Counted from the first letter of the stretch, positions 53,082 to 63,338 are shown. The stretch: 64,000 bases of DNA from Lachnospiraceae bacterium (GCA_015057035.1 SVFC01000001.1:186001-250000); one strand, 5' to 3'. A program made the numbers and translations. Notes: generated by a model not told the origin, from the sequence alone.

Positions 53082-54944
53082 TTGAGAAAATTAGCATTAA
53101 GTGATGAGATCCTGATGCAGGTGGAAAAGCCTGCCAGATACATCGGTAATGAATTAAATAGCATCGTAAAGAATCCAGAAGATGTAGATATTCGTATGGC
53201 AATGTGTTTTCCAGATGTATACGAAATTGGTATGTCACATCTTGGAATCCAGATTCTGTATGATATGTTCAATAAACGTGAGGATACCTGGTGTGAGCGT
53301 GTGTATTCCCCATGGCCAGATCTTCATAAAATCATGAAAGAGAAAAATATTCCATTATTCGGTTTGGAATCTCAGGAACCTATTAAGAACTTAGATTTCC
53401 TTGGAATTACTATCCAGTATGAGATGTGTTATACAAACATCTTACAAGTATTGGATTTGGCACAGATTCCATTGCTCGCAAAGGATAGAACTGAAAATGA
53501 CCCAATCGTTATGGGTGGTGGTCCATGTACCTATAATCCAGAACCAATCGCGGATTTCTTTGATTTCTTCTATATTGGCGAAGGCGAAATTACATATGAC
53601 GAACTGTTAGACACTTATAAGAAGATGAAAGCAGAAGGTGCATCTCGTGCAGAAATCCTGCGAGCACTGTCAAAAGTGGAAGGTATCTATGTTCCTTCCC
53701 TTTATGAAGTGTCATACAAAGAAGATGGAACCATTGCAGAATTCAAGCCTATCTATGATGATGTTCCGGCTACAGTAAAGAAACAGGTGCTTGTGAATAT
53801 GACAGATGGAGTATATCCGGACAAGCCTGTTGTACCATTTATTAAGGCAACTCAGGACCGTGTGGTTCTTGAGATTCAGCGTGGTTGTATCCGTGGATGT
53901 CGTTTCTGCCAGGCGGGTATGATTTATCGTCCAAACCGTGAAAAGGACGTGGAGAAGCTAAAAGAGCAGGCTGTAAAGATGTTAAAGGCTACAGGACATG
54001 AGGAAATTTCCTTAAGTTCCCTTAGTTCCTCAGATTATTCACAGTTAGAAGAGTTAGTAAACTTTTTAATTGATGAATGTGCAAAGCAGCATGTGAATAT
54101 TTCTTTACCTTCACTTAGAATTGACGCTTTTTCATTGGATGTAATGAGCAAGGTGCAGGATATCAAGAAAAGTAGTCTTACCTTTGCTCCAGAAGCAGGC
54201 TCTCAGAGAATGCGTAATGTTATCAATAAGGGACTTACTGTGGACGATATCCTTGGCGGTTCCAAAGAAGCTTTCCTTGGAGGCTGGAATAAGGTAAAAC
54301 TGTACTTTATGCTGGGACTTCCAACAGAAACAGAAGAAGATATGCGCGCAATTCCAGAACTTGCCAATGAGATTGCCGCATTATACTATGAAACAATTCC
54401 AAAGGAACAGAGAAATGGTAAGTGTCAGATTACCATGAGTACTTCCTTCTTCGTTCCAAAGCCATTTACACCATTTCAGTGGGCAAAAATGGAAGATAAA
54501 GATGAATATTTAAGACGTGCAAAGATTGTAAATGACACTATGAAAGCACAGTTAAATCATAAGAGTCTTCGTTATAACTGGCATGAAGCAGATGTAACAG
54601 TATTAGAAGGTATTTTGGCACGTGGTGATAGAAAACTTTCCGCAGCATTATTACATGTATATGAACATGGCGGAATTTATGATGCATGGAGCGAGTTCTT
54701 TGATTATGATAGATGGATGAATGCCTTTGAAGAATGTGGAATTGATATGGCATTCTATAACAACCGTGTTCGTCCAGACGACGAAATATTCCCTTGGGAT
54801 TTCATTGATGTGGGTGTAACCAAAGAATTTATGCTTCGCGAATGGAAAACAGCCCTTGGCGAAACCGTAACACCAAACTGCAGAATGCGTTGTTCTGGCT
54901 GTGGTGCAAAGCAGTATGGAGGAGGTGTCTGCTATGAAAATTAG
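53082..54944 (+). CDS. TIGR03960 family B12-binding-domain/radical SAM protein
   Basis: This is a radical SAM protein of 620 residues that begins at a TTG codon with ATAGGAGAT 8 bases upstream. An N-terminal cobalamin-binding-like domain (MAMCFPDVYEIGMSHLGIQI) is followed by the radical SAM motif CIRGCRFCQAGMIYRP. It ends in a cysteine-rich segment (CRMRCSGCGAKQYGGGVC). In clostridia this family always pairs with the TIGR03936 gene that overlaps its end, and with RNase G downstream. The reaction is unknown. Confidence 0.9.
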   Translation: MRKLALSDEILMQVEKPARYIGNELNSIVKNPEDVDIRMAMCFPDVYEIGMSHLGIQILYDMFNKREDTWCERVYSPWPDLHKIMKEKNIPLFGLESQEPIKNLDFLGITIQYEMCYTNILQVLDLAQIPLLAKDRTENDPIVMGGGPCTYNPEPIADFFDFFYIGEGEITYDELLDTYKKMKAEGASRAEILRALSKVEGIYVPSLYEVSYKEDGTIAEFKPIYDDVPATVKKQVLVNMTDGVYPDKPVVPFIKATQDRVVLEIQRGCIRGCRFCQAGMIYRPNREKDVEKLKEQAVKMLKATGHEEISLSSLSSSDYSQLEELVNFLIDECAKQHVNISLPSLRIDAFSLDVMSKVQDIKKSSLTFAPEAGSQRMRNVINKGLTVDDILGGSKEAFLGGWNKVKLYFMLGLPTETEEDMRAIPELANEIAALYYETIPKEQRNGKCQITMSTSFFVPKPFTPFQWAKMEDKDEYLRRAKIVNDTMKAQLNHKSLRYNWHEADVTVLEGILARGDRKLSAALLHVYEHGGIYDAWSEFFDYDRWMNAFEECGIDMAFYNNRVRPDDEIFPWDFIDVGVTKEFMLREWKTALGETVTPNCRMRCSGCGAKQYGGGVCYEN

Positions 54945-55656
54945 AATTAAATTCCGCAAGTGGGGATGCATGAAGTTCATTGGACACCTGGATATGCTTC
55001 GCTTTTTCCAGAAAGCAATGCGTAGAGCGGATGTGGATATTCGTTATTCGGAAGGTTTTTCGCCACATCAGATTATGTCCTTTGCAGCTCCATTAGGCGT
55101 TGGAATTACCAGTGATGGCGAGTATTTTGACATTGAAGTACACAGTACGAAGTCATCGGCAGAAATGCTTGCTGATATTAACGCTACCATGGTAGATGGT
55201 GTGGAAGTGACAGGTTATGTTGCATTACCAGATGATGCGAAAACAGCCATGTCTATTGTAACTGCTGCAGACTACATTTTATCTTATAAAGAAGGCTATG
55301 ATAGTCCATTGTCATTTGATGAATGGGAATCAAAAGTTGCAGAATTGTTCACTGATGCAGAAACCTTTACAATTCTAAAACAAACCAAGAAAAGCGAACG
55401 TGAAATCGACTTAAAACCATTGGTATATGATTTTAAGGTTATAGAACAGGATGGAAAGCCTACATTTTATATCAATGTATCTACAGGTAGCGTAGACAAT
55501 ATTAAGCCTGAATTATTGCTTGCATCTATGTATGAAAAGTTAGGTTTGGAGTATCAGGAAGAAGCCATTGCAATTCATAGAATTGATGTTTATGCCACAG
55601 ATGAGAAAACGGGTAAGCGAGTTTCGCTTCTTGAGATGGGAGCTAACATTAGTTAA
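54934..55656 (+). CDS. TIGR03936 family radical-SAM-associated protein
   Basis: This 240-residue protein is the partner of the radical SAM gene upstream. The start ATG at 54934 (MKIRIKFRKWGCMKF) has GGAGGAGGTG 7 bases upstream and lies 11 bases inside the end of that gene. Conserved parts are FIGHLDMLRFFQKAMRRADV, RYSEGFSPHQIMSFAAPLGV and GITSDGEYFDIEV. The family is fused to the radical SAM protein in some species, which supports a shared function, not yet known. Confidence 0.9.
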   Translation: MKIRIKFRKWGCMKFIGHLDMLRFFQKAMRRADVDIRYSEGFSPHQIMSFAAPLGVGITSDGEYFDIEVHSTKSSAEMLADINATMVDGVEVTGYVALPDDAKTAMSIVTAADYILSYKEGYDSPLSFDEWESKVAELFTDAETFTILKQTKKSEREIDLKPLVYDFKVIEQDGKPTFYINVSTGSVDNIKPELLLASMYEKLGLEYQEEAIAIHRIDVYATDEKTGKRVSLLEMGANIS

Positions 55657-55680
55657 TTAAAATTTGATGAGGTGATAAAT

Positions 55681-55905
55681 TTGAAATCCCATAAAAAGAA
55701 AATGACTGCACCAATTATGATTTCAGTCATTATAATATTATATTATGTTGTTTACTTTGGCGTTTTGATTACACTTCTTGAGGGTATATGGAAATATATT
55801 TTAGGAATTATTCCTCTCGTGCTATCAATTGTAATGGTCAAGGTTTGCATAGAAAGAATAAATGAAATAAAGAAAGGTGAAGAAGATGATATTAGTAAAT
55901 ACTGA
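55681..55905 (+). CDS. Small membrane protein, unknown
   Basis: A 74-residue protein with two hydrophobic segments (IMISVIIILYYVVYFGVLIT and WKYILGIIPLVLSIVMVKV) and a charged tail. I prefer the TTG start at 55681, because GAGGTG lies about 6 bases upstream; a GTG at 55672 in the same frame overlaps that site. The end overlaps the YbjQ gene by 20 bases. No family is recognised. The overlap and the ribosome site support it as a real gene. Confidence 0.6.
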   Translation: MKSHKKKMTAPIMISVIIILYYVVYFGVLITLLEGIWKYILGIIPLVLSIVMVKVCIERINEIKKGEEDDISKY

Positions 55906-56200
55906 TTATATTACAGGAAAAGAATTAGAAATGTTAGGACTTGTAAAGGGAAGTACGATTCAATCAAAACATATCGGAAACGATATTACACAGAGTTTTA
56001 AAACTTTAGTTGGTGGAGAACTTAAATCATACAACGAGATGATGAATGAAGCTCGAGCGATTGCAACAAAAAGAATGGTTGCAGAAGCTGAAGAACTGGG
56101 GGCAGAAGCTGTTGTAAATATTCGTTATGCGTCTTCAGCCATTATGCAGGGCGCAGCAGAAGTTATTGTATACGGTACCGCTGTTAAATTTGTAAATTAA
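55886..56200 (+). CDS. YbjQ family (DUF74) heavy-metal-binding-like protein
   Basis: A 104-residue protein of the YbjQ/DUF74 family, whose fold is a pentamer of unknown function. The start ATG at 55886 (MILVNTDYITGKELE) has AAAGGTGA upstream. LGLVKGSTIQSKHIGNDI, ATKRMVAEAEELGAEAVVNI and QGAAEVIVYGTAVKF are the family segments. It overlaps the small membrane protein gene upstream, so the two probably form a translationally coupled pair inserted between the TIGR03936 and RNase G genes. Confidence 0.88.
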   Translation: MILVNTDYITGKELEMLGLVKGSTIQSKHIGNDITQSFKTLVGGELKSYNEMMNEARAIATKRMVAEAEELGAEAVVNIRYASSAIMQGAAEVIVYGTAVKFVN

Positions 56201-56223
56201 TAAATTTGTTTTTGGAGGCTGCA

Positions 56224-57420
56224 ATGAATCGTCTAGCGATTACGCGTGTTGTGTTAAAAGAAAAATCGAATAAAAAGCATCTCGCGTACATAATGCTTGA
56301 TGAGAAACGTGAATTTATGGACTTCCAGGTGTTTGACGAGGAAGAAACTATTCTCAACAATATCTATGTTGCAAGGGTTGAGAATATTGTAACCAACATC
56401 AACGCTGCATTTGTGCGTATTACACCAAACCAGATGTGCTATTTGTCCTTAGAAGATTTAAAAGCACCGATTTATGTAAAAAAACAGTCGGAACGTAAGA
56501 GTTTGTCTATAGGTGATGCGATTGTAGTCCAGGTAATAAAAGATGCTGTAAAGACAAAAGACCCCGTGGTTTCAACAAAATTAAGCATGGCCGGTAAATA
56601 TTGCATGCTTACCACGGAAAACACATCTTTGGGCATTTCAAAGAAGATTACAGGCAGTGATCATATCCATATGAGCGAACTTATCAGTTCTTATATCAGT
56701 AAAGGCGCCGAATATGGATTTGGATTAATTGTTCGAACCAATGCGTTAGAGGCAACAGAGGAAGAGTTAAAAGCAGATATTGAGTCAGTAATAGAATCTT
56801 TTATTATTTTAAAAGAAAAAGCGATTCATCAATGTGCATTTGCCTGTCTGTACAAGCCGGAAAATGTGTATGTACAGAAACTGAAATCGTTGGATTTAAA
56901 CGGCTTAGATGGCATTTTTACAGATGAGACAGATATTTATGAGGATATCAAAGTAAAACTGCCTTATTTGGCGGATAAAGGGCATTTACAGTTATACAAG
57001 GATGATAAAGTAGGTCTTGCTACCTTATATAACTTCCGCGGTTCGCTAGATAAACTGGTAGAAAAACGCGTCTGGTTAAAGTCTGGAGCAAATATTATTA
57101 TTGAGCAGTTAGAAACCTTGACAGTGATTGATGTTAACTCTGGGAAAAACATAGGAAAGAGTGAACAAGCAATCCTAGAAATTAACAAAGAAGCAGCTGT
57201 AGAAATTGCTAAGCAGTTGCGTCTTCGTAATATTTCGGGTATGATTATTGTAGATTTTGTAAATATGTCATCAAAAGATGCTGAAAACGAGTTGCTTGCT
57301 ACATTTAAGCATGCAGTAGCTAAAGATTCAGTACCTACCCAAGTGTTGGATATTACCAGACTTGGACTTGTGGAAGTGACAAGAAAGAAAGTGAACAAAT
57401 CTCTCATAGAGATGATATAA
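56224..57420 (+). CDS. rng: Ribonuclease E/G family protein
   Basis: An endoribonuclease that processes rRNA and decays mRNA. The start ATG at 56224 (MNRLAITRVVLKEK) has GGAGG 5 bases upstream; a TTG at 56206 in frame has none. It is 398 residues: an S1-type RNA-binding part (NIYVARVENIVTNINAAFVR) and the catalytic core with VIDVNSGKNIG and GMIIVDFVNMSSKDAENEL, which carries the metal-binding aspartates. It lacks the C-terminal zinc-link of longer RNase E. In many clostridia rplU follows; here a peptidase gene does. Confidence 0.92.
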   Translation: MNRLAITRVVLKEKSNKKHLAYIMLDEKREFMDFQVFDEEETILNNIYVARVENIVTNINAAFVRITPNQMCYLSLEDLKAPIYVKKQSERKSLSIGDAIVVQVIKDAVKTKDPVVSTKLSMAGKYCMLTTENTSLGISKKITGSDHIHMSELISSYISKGAEYGFGLIVRTNALEATEEELKADIESVIESFIILKEKAIHQCAFACLYKPENVYVQKLKSLDLNGLDGIFTDETDIYEDIKVKLPYLADKGHLQLYKDDKVGLATLYNFRGSLDKLVEKRVWLKSGANIIIEQLETLTVIDVNSGKNIGKSEQAILEINKEAAVEIAKQLRLRNISGMIIVDFVNMSSKDAENELLATFKHAVAKDSVPTQVLDITRLGLVEVTRKKVNKSLIEMI

Positions 57421-57441
57421 AAACAAATAAGGGGTTAACAA

Positions 57442-58689
57442 ATGAAAAAGAAACTAATTATTATTGGGAGCGTAATTGTAGGTTTATTGCTATTTTGCAC
57501 TTTTGTAATGCCACATATGATATTACTTTTTGACAGACAGGATCCTGTGGCTGACGAATATGCATATAGCGATGTGTTTTACAATGAATATGATGAAGTT
57601 CGTGCTCATCTTGCGGATAAGGTAGAAGAGTTAAAATCTCTTGGATATAATCCAACACTTCAAAGTCACGCCATTGACGAATCAGATGGGTTATATATTG
57701 ATACCATTTATGTTCCAAGCAAGGGAGAACAGACCAACCTTATTGTGTTGACCACTGGTGTTCACGGGATTGAAGGTTATATAGGTTCCGTAATGCTGGA
57801 TGTGTTCTGGGATGAAGTTTATACAGAGCTGAAAGCAGACAATACAGGTGTTTTAGTAGTTGCCAATGTTAATCCATATGGAATGAAATATCACCGTAGA
57901 TACAATGAGAATAATGTTGACTTGAATCGTAATTTTATCTTAGATTGGTCAGCCCATGATATGACAGTAAACAAGGATTATCCAAAATGTGATGAATTCC
58001 TGGGTCCACAGGGGGCTATGGGGAATATTTTCTGGCATGAAGCGGGATTTTATGGTTCTTTAATTGGACAGGTGCTTACAAATGGCGCAGATACTATTTC
58101 CAATGCTTTATTAGGTGGCCAGTATGAATACGCAGAAGGTGTATATTACGGTGGTGATGGAGATGAAGCATCAACTACTTTCTTAAAGGGTGTTTTTAAG
58201 GAAACTCTAAGCGGAGAGTATGAGAATGTTGTACATATCGATATTCATTCTGGATATGGTCCACGTTATAATATGGTAATTTTTAATTCTGTATTTGACA
58301 CTATGACCGAAGCTGAAACAAAAGAATTGTTCGGATATGATACGATTATAGCAATTGATTCTGAAGATTTTTATCCTACCACAGGTGACACTACTGATTT
58401 CTATTATCGTTTAAAAGAACAGATGCAATCTGATAAATCTTTGTTTTCAACCTGTTTTGAGTTTGGAACCATCGGAGATAGCTTTATCGATTCTATCATT
58501 TCAATGAAATATACCATTGAAGAAAATCAGAATCACTGGTATCCATCTTCAGATAAAGTTACTAATGAGATTATCAAGGAACGTTATCAGGAACTTTTCT
58601 ACCCAACAGAAAAGAAGTGGAGAGAAAAGACTGTTGAAGATTTTAAAAAAGCCTGTGAAGGTGTGTTAAAGGCAAAATTAATGGACTAA
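57442..58689 (+). CDS. DUF2817 / M14-type zinc carboxypeptidase, membrane anchored
   Basis: A 415-residue protein with an N-terminal helix ([19 protein letters not shown]) and an outer M14-fold domain. The zinc ligands are expected in [15 protein letters not shown] (HxxE) and the later [14 protein letters not shown]. The substrate site contains [14 protein letters not shown], typical of DUF2817. A catalytic glutamate is expected in [10 protein letters not shown]. It probably trims peptides outside the cell, possibly from the cell wall. AGGGG lies 10 bases before the ATG. Confidence 0.82.
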   Translation: MKKKLIIIGSVIVGLLLFCTFVMPHMILLFDRQDPVADEYAYSDVFYNEYDEVRAHLADKVEELKSLGYNPTLQSHAIDESDGLYIDTIYVPSKGEQTNLIVLTTGVHGIEGYIGSVMLDVFWDEVYTELKADNTGVLVVANVNPYGMKYHRRYNENNVDLNRNFILDWSAHDMTVNKDYPKCDEFLGPQGAMGNIFWHEAGFYGSLIGQVLTNGADTISNALLGGQYEYAEGVYYGGDGDEASTTFLKGVFKETLSGEYENVVHIDIHSGYGPRYNMVIFNSVFDTMTEAETKELFGYDTIIAIDSEDFYPTTGDTTDFYYRLKEQMQSDKSLFSTCFEFGTIGDSFIDSIISMKYTIEENQNHWYPSSDKVTNEIIKERYQELFYPTEKKWREKTVEDFKKACEGVLKAKLMD

Positions 58690-58703
58690 GGGGAGAAAGT
58701 ATT

Positions 58704-60206
58704 ATGGGAGAAACCAAATTTAAGTATGCGGATCCTGTGGAACAGATTCAGAAAGTAAATATTTTATTGTGTGTTTCTGCAACAATTGTATATCTGCTAA
58801 CATTTACAGTAGTTATCGTCTCAGTAATTCAGGGAAATAGAACGCCTATCTATGCGATTGCTATGTTTGCAGTTATGCTAGCAACGATTTTAAGCAGTGT
58901 TCTTGAAATGCGAAAAGATAAAGGCAGCACAAAACTTCGTTATTTTTTGATGATTGGGCTTTGTATTGTAAGCGCCTTGATTATTTTTAGATACAAAGAT
59001 TACTATATGCGTTTCCTTGGTGTTATGCCTCTTCTTGGAACGATTTTGTACTTTGATACGAAGTTTATGAAATTGGCAGCCATTATTGTTTCTGCTGAAA
59101 ATATTTTAATTACATTACTTCGTATGTTAGTTTTGCATGATTATGAGTCTATTGATACTGTTCCAAACTTGGTAGCAGGTCTTGCTGTTACGGTAATGGT
59201 ATTCCTTATGTATTATGTAACTAAGGTTGGAAAAGACTTTAACTCGGACTCTATGGGCAAAATTAATTATGAGTCTGAACAGCAGAAAAACATGACTTCC
59301 AACATTATTCGCATTGCTGAAAAAGTTCGTACTGGAACCAATCAGGCGATGGAAATCGTGAATGAGCTTCAGACATCATCAGAAACAGTAAGTCAGGCAG
59401 TAGAAAACATTAGTCAGGGTAGTTTTGCCACTGCAGAAAGTATTCAGAATCAGAGTATGATGACCCAGGACATTCAGAATCATCTGGACCAGGTCGTTGC
59501 ACGTGCAGAAGAGATGGTAGTTGTGGCAAATCAGTCTAATGAACTGAATGCAGAAAACATGAAGAAAGTACATGCGCTTCGCGAAGAGGCAGTATCTTTG
59601 ATTCAAACAAATGATACTGTGGCAGAGGCAATGAAACATCTCCAGCAGAACGTGGATAATGTAAAAGCAATTACAAACACCATTTTAGACATTTCTTCCC
59701 AGACAAACTTGCTTGCTCTCAACGCTTCTATTGAAAGTGCACGTGCAGGTGAGGCAGGAAGAGGATTTGCGGTTGTTGCAGACGAGATTCGTACATTATC
59801 TGAACGTACAAGACAGGAAACTGAGAATATTTCCCAGATTCTTAGCGCATTGGAAGGCAATACTGTAGAAACGGCAAGAGCCATTGAAAAATCCCTTGCA
59901 ATTGGTACAACTCAGGAATCTATGGTAGAAGAAATTACAGAGCAGTTTGAACAGATTGACGCAAATGTAAGCAATCTGGCTTCCGCAATGAATGAAATCG
60001 AAACGGTTCTTAACAATTTATCTAAGGCTAATACAGAGATTGTAAATGACATTACCAATCTGTCTGCTTCCACAGAAGAAGTTACAGCATCTGCTCAGCA
60101 GTCTGCAGAGATGACAGAAGGAAACTATCAGAGTGCTAAGGAAGCCAAGGAAATCTTAGACAGCATTATTGAAGTGTCTCATGAGATGGACGTTTATATT
60201 TCATAA
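58704..60206 (+). CDS. Methyl-accepting chemotaxis protein, multi-helix type
   Basis: A 500-residue chemoreceptor without a large outer sensor domain. About six hydrophobic segments fill residues 22-170 (for example [20 protein letters not shown] and [17 protein letters not shown]), so it may sense within the membrane. The cytoplasmic part has a long coiled coil with the signalling tip [20 protein letters not shown] and [20 protein letters not shown] that binds CheA and CheW. No che genes are near. GGGGAG precedes the ATG. Confidence 0.92.
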   Translation: MGETKFKYADPVEQIQKVNILLCVSATIVYLLTFTVVIVSVIQGNRTPIYAIAMFAVMLATILSSVLEMRKDKGSTKLRYFLMIGLCIVSALIIFRYKDYYMRFLGVMPLLGTILYFDTKFMKLAAIIVSAENILITLLRMLVLHDYESIDTVPNLVAGLAVTVMVFLMYYVTKVGKDFNSDSMGKINYESEQQKNMTSNIIRIAEKVRTGTNQAMEIVNELQTSSETVSQAVENISQGSFATAESIQNQSMMTQDIQNHLDQVVARAEEMVVVANQSNELNAENMKKVHALREEAVSLIQTNDTVAEAMKHLQQNVDNVKAITNTILDISSQTNLLALNASIESARAGEAGRGFAVVADEIRTLSERTRQETENISQILSALEGNTVETARAIEKSLAIGTTQESMVEEITEQFEQIDANVSNLASAMNEIETVLNNLSKANTEIVNDITNLSASTEEVTASAQQSAEMTEGNYQSAKEAKEILDSIIEVSHEMDVYIS

Positions 60207-60225
60207 TAAATTAAATAATACAAGC

Positions 60226-60260
60226 AAAACCACAGAAAACACTGTGGTTTTTTGTTTTTT
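60226..60260 (+). terminator. Terminator after the chemotaxis gene
   Basis: AAAACCACAG (60226-60235), 6-base loop, CTGTGGTTTT (60242-60251), then TTGTTTTTT. Confidence 0.85.
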
Positions 60261-60285
60261 AACCATTTGATAACTTTTTTATAAT
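60257..60285 (+). promoter_or_regulatory. Three 11-bp-spaced elements upstream of the response regulator
   Basis: TTTTAAC (60257-60263), TGATAAC (60268-60274) and TTATAAT (60279-60285), each 11 bases after the last, separated by four bases. This is the direct-repeat layout of OmpR/PhoB-type operators. A matching set lies upstream of the secreted-protein gene at 63383. A weak -10-like TATTAA follows at 60296-60301. Confidence 0.5.
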
Positions 60286-60335
60286 ATAATATTTGTATTA
60301 ATGTGAAATTTACCTGTGAAAAGCGGAGGAATATC

Positions 60336-60986
60336 ATGGCTCATATTTTAGTTGTAGAAGACGATTTAGCGATTCGAGAATTGATAAAAAGAAATTTACA
60401 GATGGTTGGACATACCTGTACTTGTATCTCGGAAGGCGACAAGGTTGGTGCACAGATGATAAAAGAAAATTTTGACTTAGTAATTTTAGATGTAATGTTG
60501 CCTGGTATGTCTGGGTTTGATGTGATAGAAAAGCTAGGGGGGACTCCGGTTATTTTTGTTACTGCAAAAGGAAAGTTAGAAGATAAGTTAAAGGGACTTT
60601 CCTTAGGTGCAGAAGATTATATTGTAAAACCATTTGAAATCCTTGAACTTATTGCTCGAGTTGGAGTTGTTTTGAAGCGGTATGGCAAAAACGAAGCAAA
60701 ATATGTCATATATGATGTAGAAATTGACACCAGACAACACACCGTTACCAAATCGGAAGAGATAATAAATCTTACACCACAGGAGTATCGACTGTTAGAA
60801 ATCCTTCTACAAAATAAAAATCTTGCTTTGTCAAGGGAACAACTTCTGAATCTGGCATGGGGATTTGACTATGAAGGAGAAACCAAGACGGTGGATGTTC
60901 ATATTCGGAAATTACGTCAAAAACTTGGCTTTGAGGATTGTATTAAAACAGTATCTAAATTGGGATATCGATTGGAACTAAGATAA
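60336..60986 (+). CDS. OmpR-family response regulator
   Basis: A 216-residue two-component response regulator. The receiver domain has the acidic pair in ILVVEDDLAIREL, the phosphorylated Asp52 in LVILDVMLPGMSG, IFVTAKGK and the lysine in EDYIVKPFEI. A winged-helix DNA-binding domain (about 125-216) ends KTVDVHIRKLRQKLG. The start ATG at 60336 has GCGGAGGA 5 bases upstream; a frame open to 60303 adds residues without a site. The kinase gene follows after 10 bp. It likely controls its own gene and that at 63383, by inference from shared repeats. Confidence 0.92.
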   Translation: MAHILVVEDDLAIRELIKRNLQMVGHTCTCISEGDKVGAQMIKENFDLVILDVMLPGMSGFDVIEKLGGTPVIFVTAKGKLEDKLKGLSLGAEDYIVKPFEILELIARVGVVLKRYGKNEAKYVIYDVEIDTRQHTVTKSEEIINLTPQEYRLLEILLQNKNLALSREQLLNLAWGFDYEGETKTVDVHIRKLRQKLGFEDCIKTVSKLGYRLELR

Positions 60987-60996
60987 GGGGAATTAT

Positions 60997-62391
60997 ATGA
61001 AACTTTGGAAGAAGGTTTATTTGATCACATTAATTGTGATTACTATATGTGTCAACATTGGATTTGGCGGTATTGTATATTTTACCTATGAACAGATGCT
61101 GGAGAATGAAAAAAATAGATGTATTTCTGAATTTGAAATATTACGACAGGGGATGTCATCAGATGTTGCACAAATGGAGCAGTCCATACAATTAAATCAT
61201 ACATATTTTGAGCGTTATATCAAGGCTTATGACAGTTATTATGATGACAATATACATATTATTGGAATAGTAAATAATCTTGTAGTGGGAGATATTGTTA
61301 GTGATTGTGTTTTACCGAAAAAAAATGGATTAGTTGTCGACGAAGAACAACATACTGTTATTTATGTGTCACAAATTTTGGATCAAAAGCATTCAGAATA
61401 TCGTGTCATGATGCGACGAGATCTAACAGAATTTGATAGTATGTGGGATGTTTTATATCCTTTATATATTGGTGGTGGAATTATTCTTTCGCTGAGTATT
61501 TCGCTTGTATTAGCTTTTGTTGTTCGAATGATGTTAAAACCATTAGAAAAGCTTGAATCTGCTGCGAAGTTAATGCAGGAAGAAAATTGGTCTACAAGAG
61601 TAGAGATAAGAGGGAACGACGAAATCACTCGACTAGGGATTCAGTTTAATGCAATGGCTGATTCTGTTGAAGAAAATATTAATAAGCTTGAACAACAATC
61701 TATTCAAAAGCAACAGCTTATCAATAATCTTGCGCATGAGATGAACACACCGATTACAAGCATTAGAGGTTTTTCAGAGTATATGATTATGACAGAAATT
61801 TCCAGAGAAGAGAAGGAAGAATGTCTAGGATTTATTTCAAATGAAAGTAAACGATTAAAAGAGATTTCTGCCACACTTTTGCAAATGGCACAGTTGGGAG
61901 AAAATGATAATTCTTCAATCAAGAATATTTTTTCTATGAAAAACATGTGTGAAAGATTGAACAATTTATATTCCAAATCCTTTGAAGATAAAAAAATAGA
62001 ATTTAATATGCATTGCGAAGTGGAAGAAATGCAGGGAAATGAAGTGTTGATAGAAAGTTTACTTCGAAATTTGATTACAAATGCATATCGTGCAATTTTT
62101 GATAAGGAAGATGGTCATATTGATGTAAATATTACATATGAAAGTCCTAGTATCAAAATAGAGGTGTCAGACAATGGTTGTGGAATTGATGAAACTCATT
62201 TAGTGCAAATTTTTGAGCCATTTTATCGTGTGGATAAAGAACGTAGTCGTGAAAATGGTGGTTCAGGATTGGGGCTTGCATTTTGCAAAAAAATCGTTGA
62301 ACTTCATAAAGGAGAGATAAAAGTGGAATCAAAAGTGGACGAAGGAACAATATTTACTATAATTTTTGGGGAGAATTTTTATGAAAAATAA
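60997..62391 (+). CDS. Sensor histidine kinase
   Basis: A 464-residue membrane kinase, partner of the regulator upstream. It has TM helices at about 8-30 and 157-177, an outer sensor domain of about 125 residues between them, then a HAMP linker, the phospho-acceptor His247 in NNLAHEMNTPITSIRGFSEY, and the ATPase domain with LLRNLITNAYRAI (N box), DNGCGIDE (G1) and ENGGSGLGLAFCKKIV (G2). The outer domain matches nothing I recognise, so the stimulus is unknown. Its end overlaps the next gene by 11 bases. Confidence 0.92.
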   Translation: MKLWKKVYLITLIVITICVNIGFGGIVYFTYEQMLENEKNRCISEFEILRQGMSSDVAQMEQSIQLNHTYFERYIKAYDSYYDDNIHIIGIVNNLVVGDIVSDCVLPKKNGLVVDEEQHTVIYVSQILDQKHSEYRVMMRRDLTEFDSMWDVLYPLYIGGGIILSLSISLVLAFVVRMMLKPLEKLESAAKLMQEENWSTRVEIRGNDEITRLGIQFNAMADSVEENINKLEQQSIQKQQLINNLAHEMNTPITSIRGFSEYMIMTEISREEKEECLGFISNESKRLKEISATLLQMAQLGENDNSSIKNIFSMKNMCERLNNLYSKSFEDKKIEFNMHCEVEEMQGNEVLIESLLRNLITNAYRAIFDKEDGHIDVNITYESPSIKIEVSDNGCGIDETHLVQIFEPFYRVDKERSRENGGSGLGLAFCKKIVELHKGEIKVESKVDEGTIFTIIFGENFYEK

Positions 62392-63283
62392 AGGGGTTGA
62401 AGTATTTATATTAACATTGACAATAGTGACGATTGGAAGTGTTTTATTGTTGATGTTTATTGTTCAAATAAATGCAATGGTACAAAAGAATTTGGGAGAA
62501 GGTGTAATAATTAGTACAGATGTTGCATCAAATATTATCAATATAGAAGATTCCACTACGATTGAAAAAAATGATGAAAGAATAGTTTTATTTAAAACTC
62601 TAACTATGACTGAATCAAAGCCAATTAACTCGACTGATTATATTGCTACAAAAATAGATTTTTTGTATCAAGGACAGAAAGTTTCGATATCGGATGCATT
62701 ATTAACTAAAGCTGAGTCGTTATATAATGCAACATTAATTATGGATTATGTTTTTAATTATGTTGATGATAGGATTTTAAAACTATATGAAATAGATAAG
62801 ACAAATTTTTCTTATGTTATTCAAAGAGGATATCAATTGGGTGACATAATTTATTATTCAGTCTTACTAATGGAAGATCAAATAATTAAATGTTCCATAG
62901 GAATTTACTTGGAGGATGAACCTGTATTAAAATCTTTTTCAAGAGATGGATATGTTAATTTGTATAATCAGAGTAATATTCCAGAGGAATTTGGGATTGA
63001 AAATTGGTGCAAGTCTAGGGAAGAAAGAGAAAAAGTGTATAAAGAATATTTTCAAAATTCTAAAGAGATTATTGAAGAGATTCTATTAATGCCAAAAGTT
63101 CTTGAAAATGTATATAATGTTGACTGTGTAAGTTATTTTAGTGTTTCGAGTAATTGGTCTTTTGTTACATTAGGATACATTTTAGAAGATGGAACATACA
63201 TTAAGATGATTTATAATCGTGTAAACCAAATGTGGGATGGATTTGTAATAGAAGGTTATCATCTAGATTATGTGAAATCATGA
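62381..63283 (+). CDS. Membrane-anchored protein linked to the two-component system, unknown
   Basis: No family recognised. The 300-residue protein has one N-terminal membrane helix (VFILTLTIVTIGSVLLLMFI) and an outer domain of mixed strands and helices (for example DDRILKLYEIDKTNFSYVIQ). The start ATG at 62381 has GGGGAGA 7 bases upstream and lies 11 bases inside the kinase gene, so it is coupled to it. It may help the kinase sense its signal; that is inference. Base composition is visibly AT-richer than the housekeeping parts. Confidence 0.75.
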   Translation: MKNKGVEVFILTLTIVTIGSVLLLMFIVQINAMVQKNLGEGVIISTDVASNIINIEDSTTIEKNDERIVLFKTLTMTESKPINSTDYIATKIDFLYQGQKVSISDALLTKAESLYNATLIMDYVFNYVDDRILKLYEIDKTNFSYVIQRGYQLGDIIYYSVLLMEDQIIKCSIGIYLEDEPVLKSFSRDGYVNLYNQSNIPEEFGIENWCKSREEREKVYKEYFQNSKEIIEEILLMPKVLENVYNVDCVSYFSVSSNWSFVTLGYILEDGTYIKMIYNRVNQMWDGFVIEGYHLDYVKS

Positions 63284-63295
63284 AAATTTTTGCTA

Positions 63296-63324
63296 TGATA
63301 ATCATTTTATAACTATTCTATAAC
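63296..63324 (+). promoter_or_regulatory. Three 11-bp-spaced elements upstream of the secreted-protein gene
   Basis: TGATAAT (63296-63302), TTATAAC (63307-63313) and CTATAAC (63318-63324), each 11 bases after the last. The same spacing and near-identical elements occur upstream of the response-regulator gene. They cover the expected -35 position of the promoter whose -10 box is at 63339. Confidence 0.55.
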
Positions 63325-63338
63325 CTTATTACTGTAAA

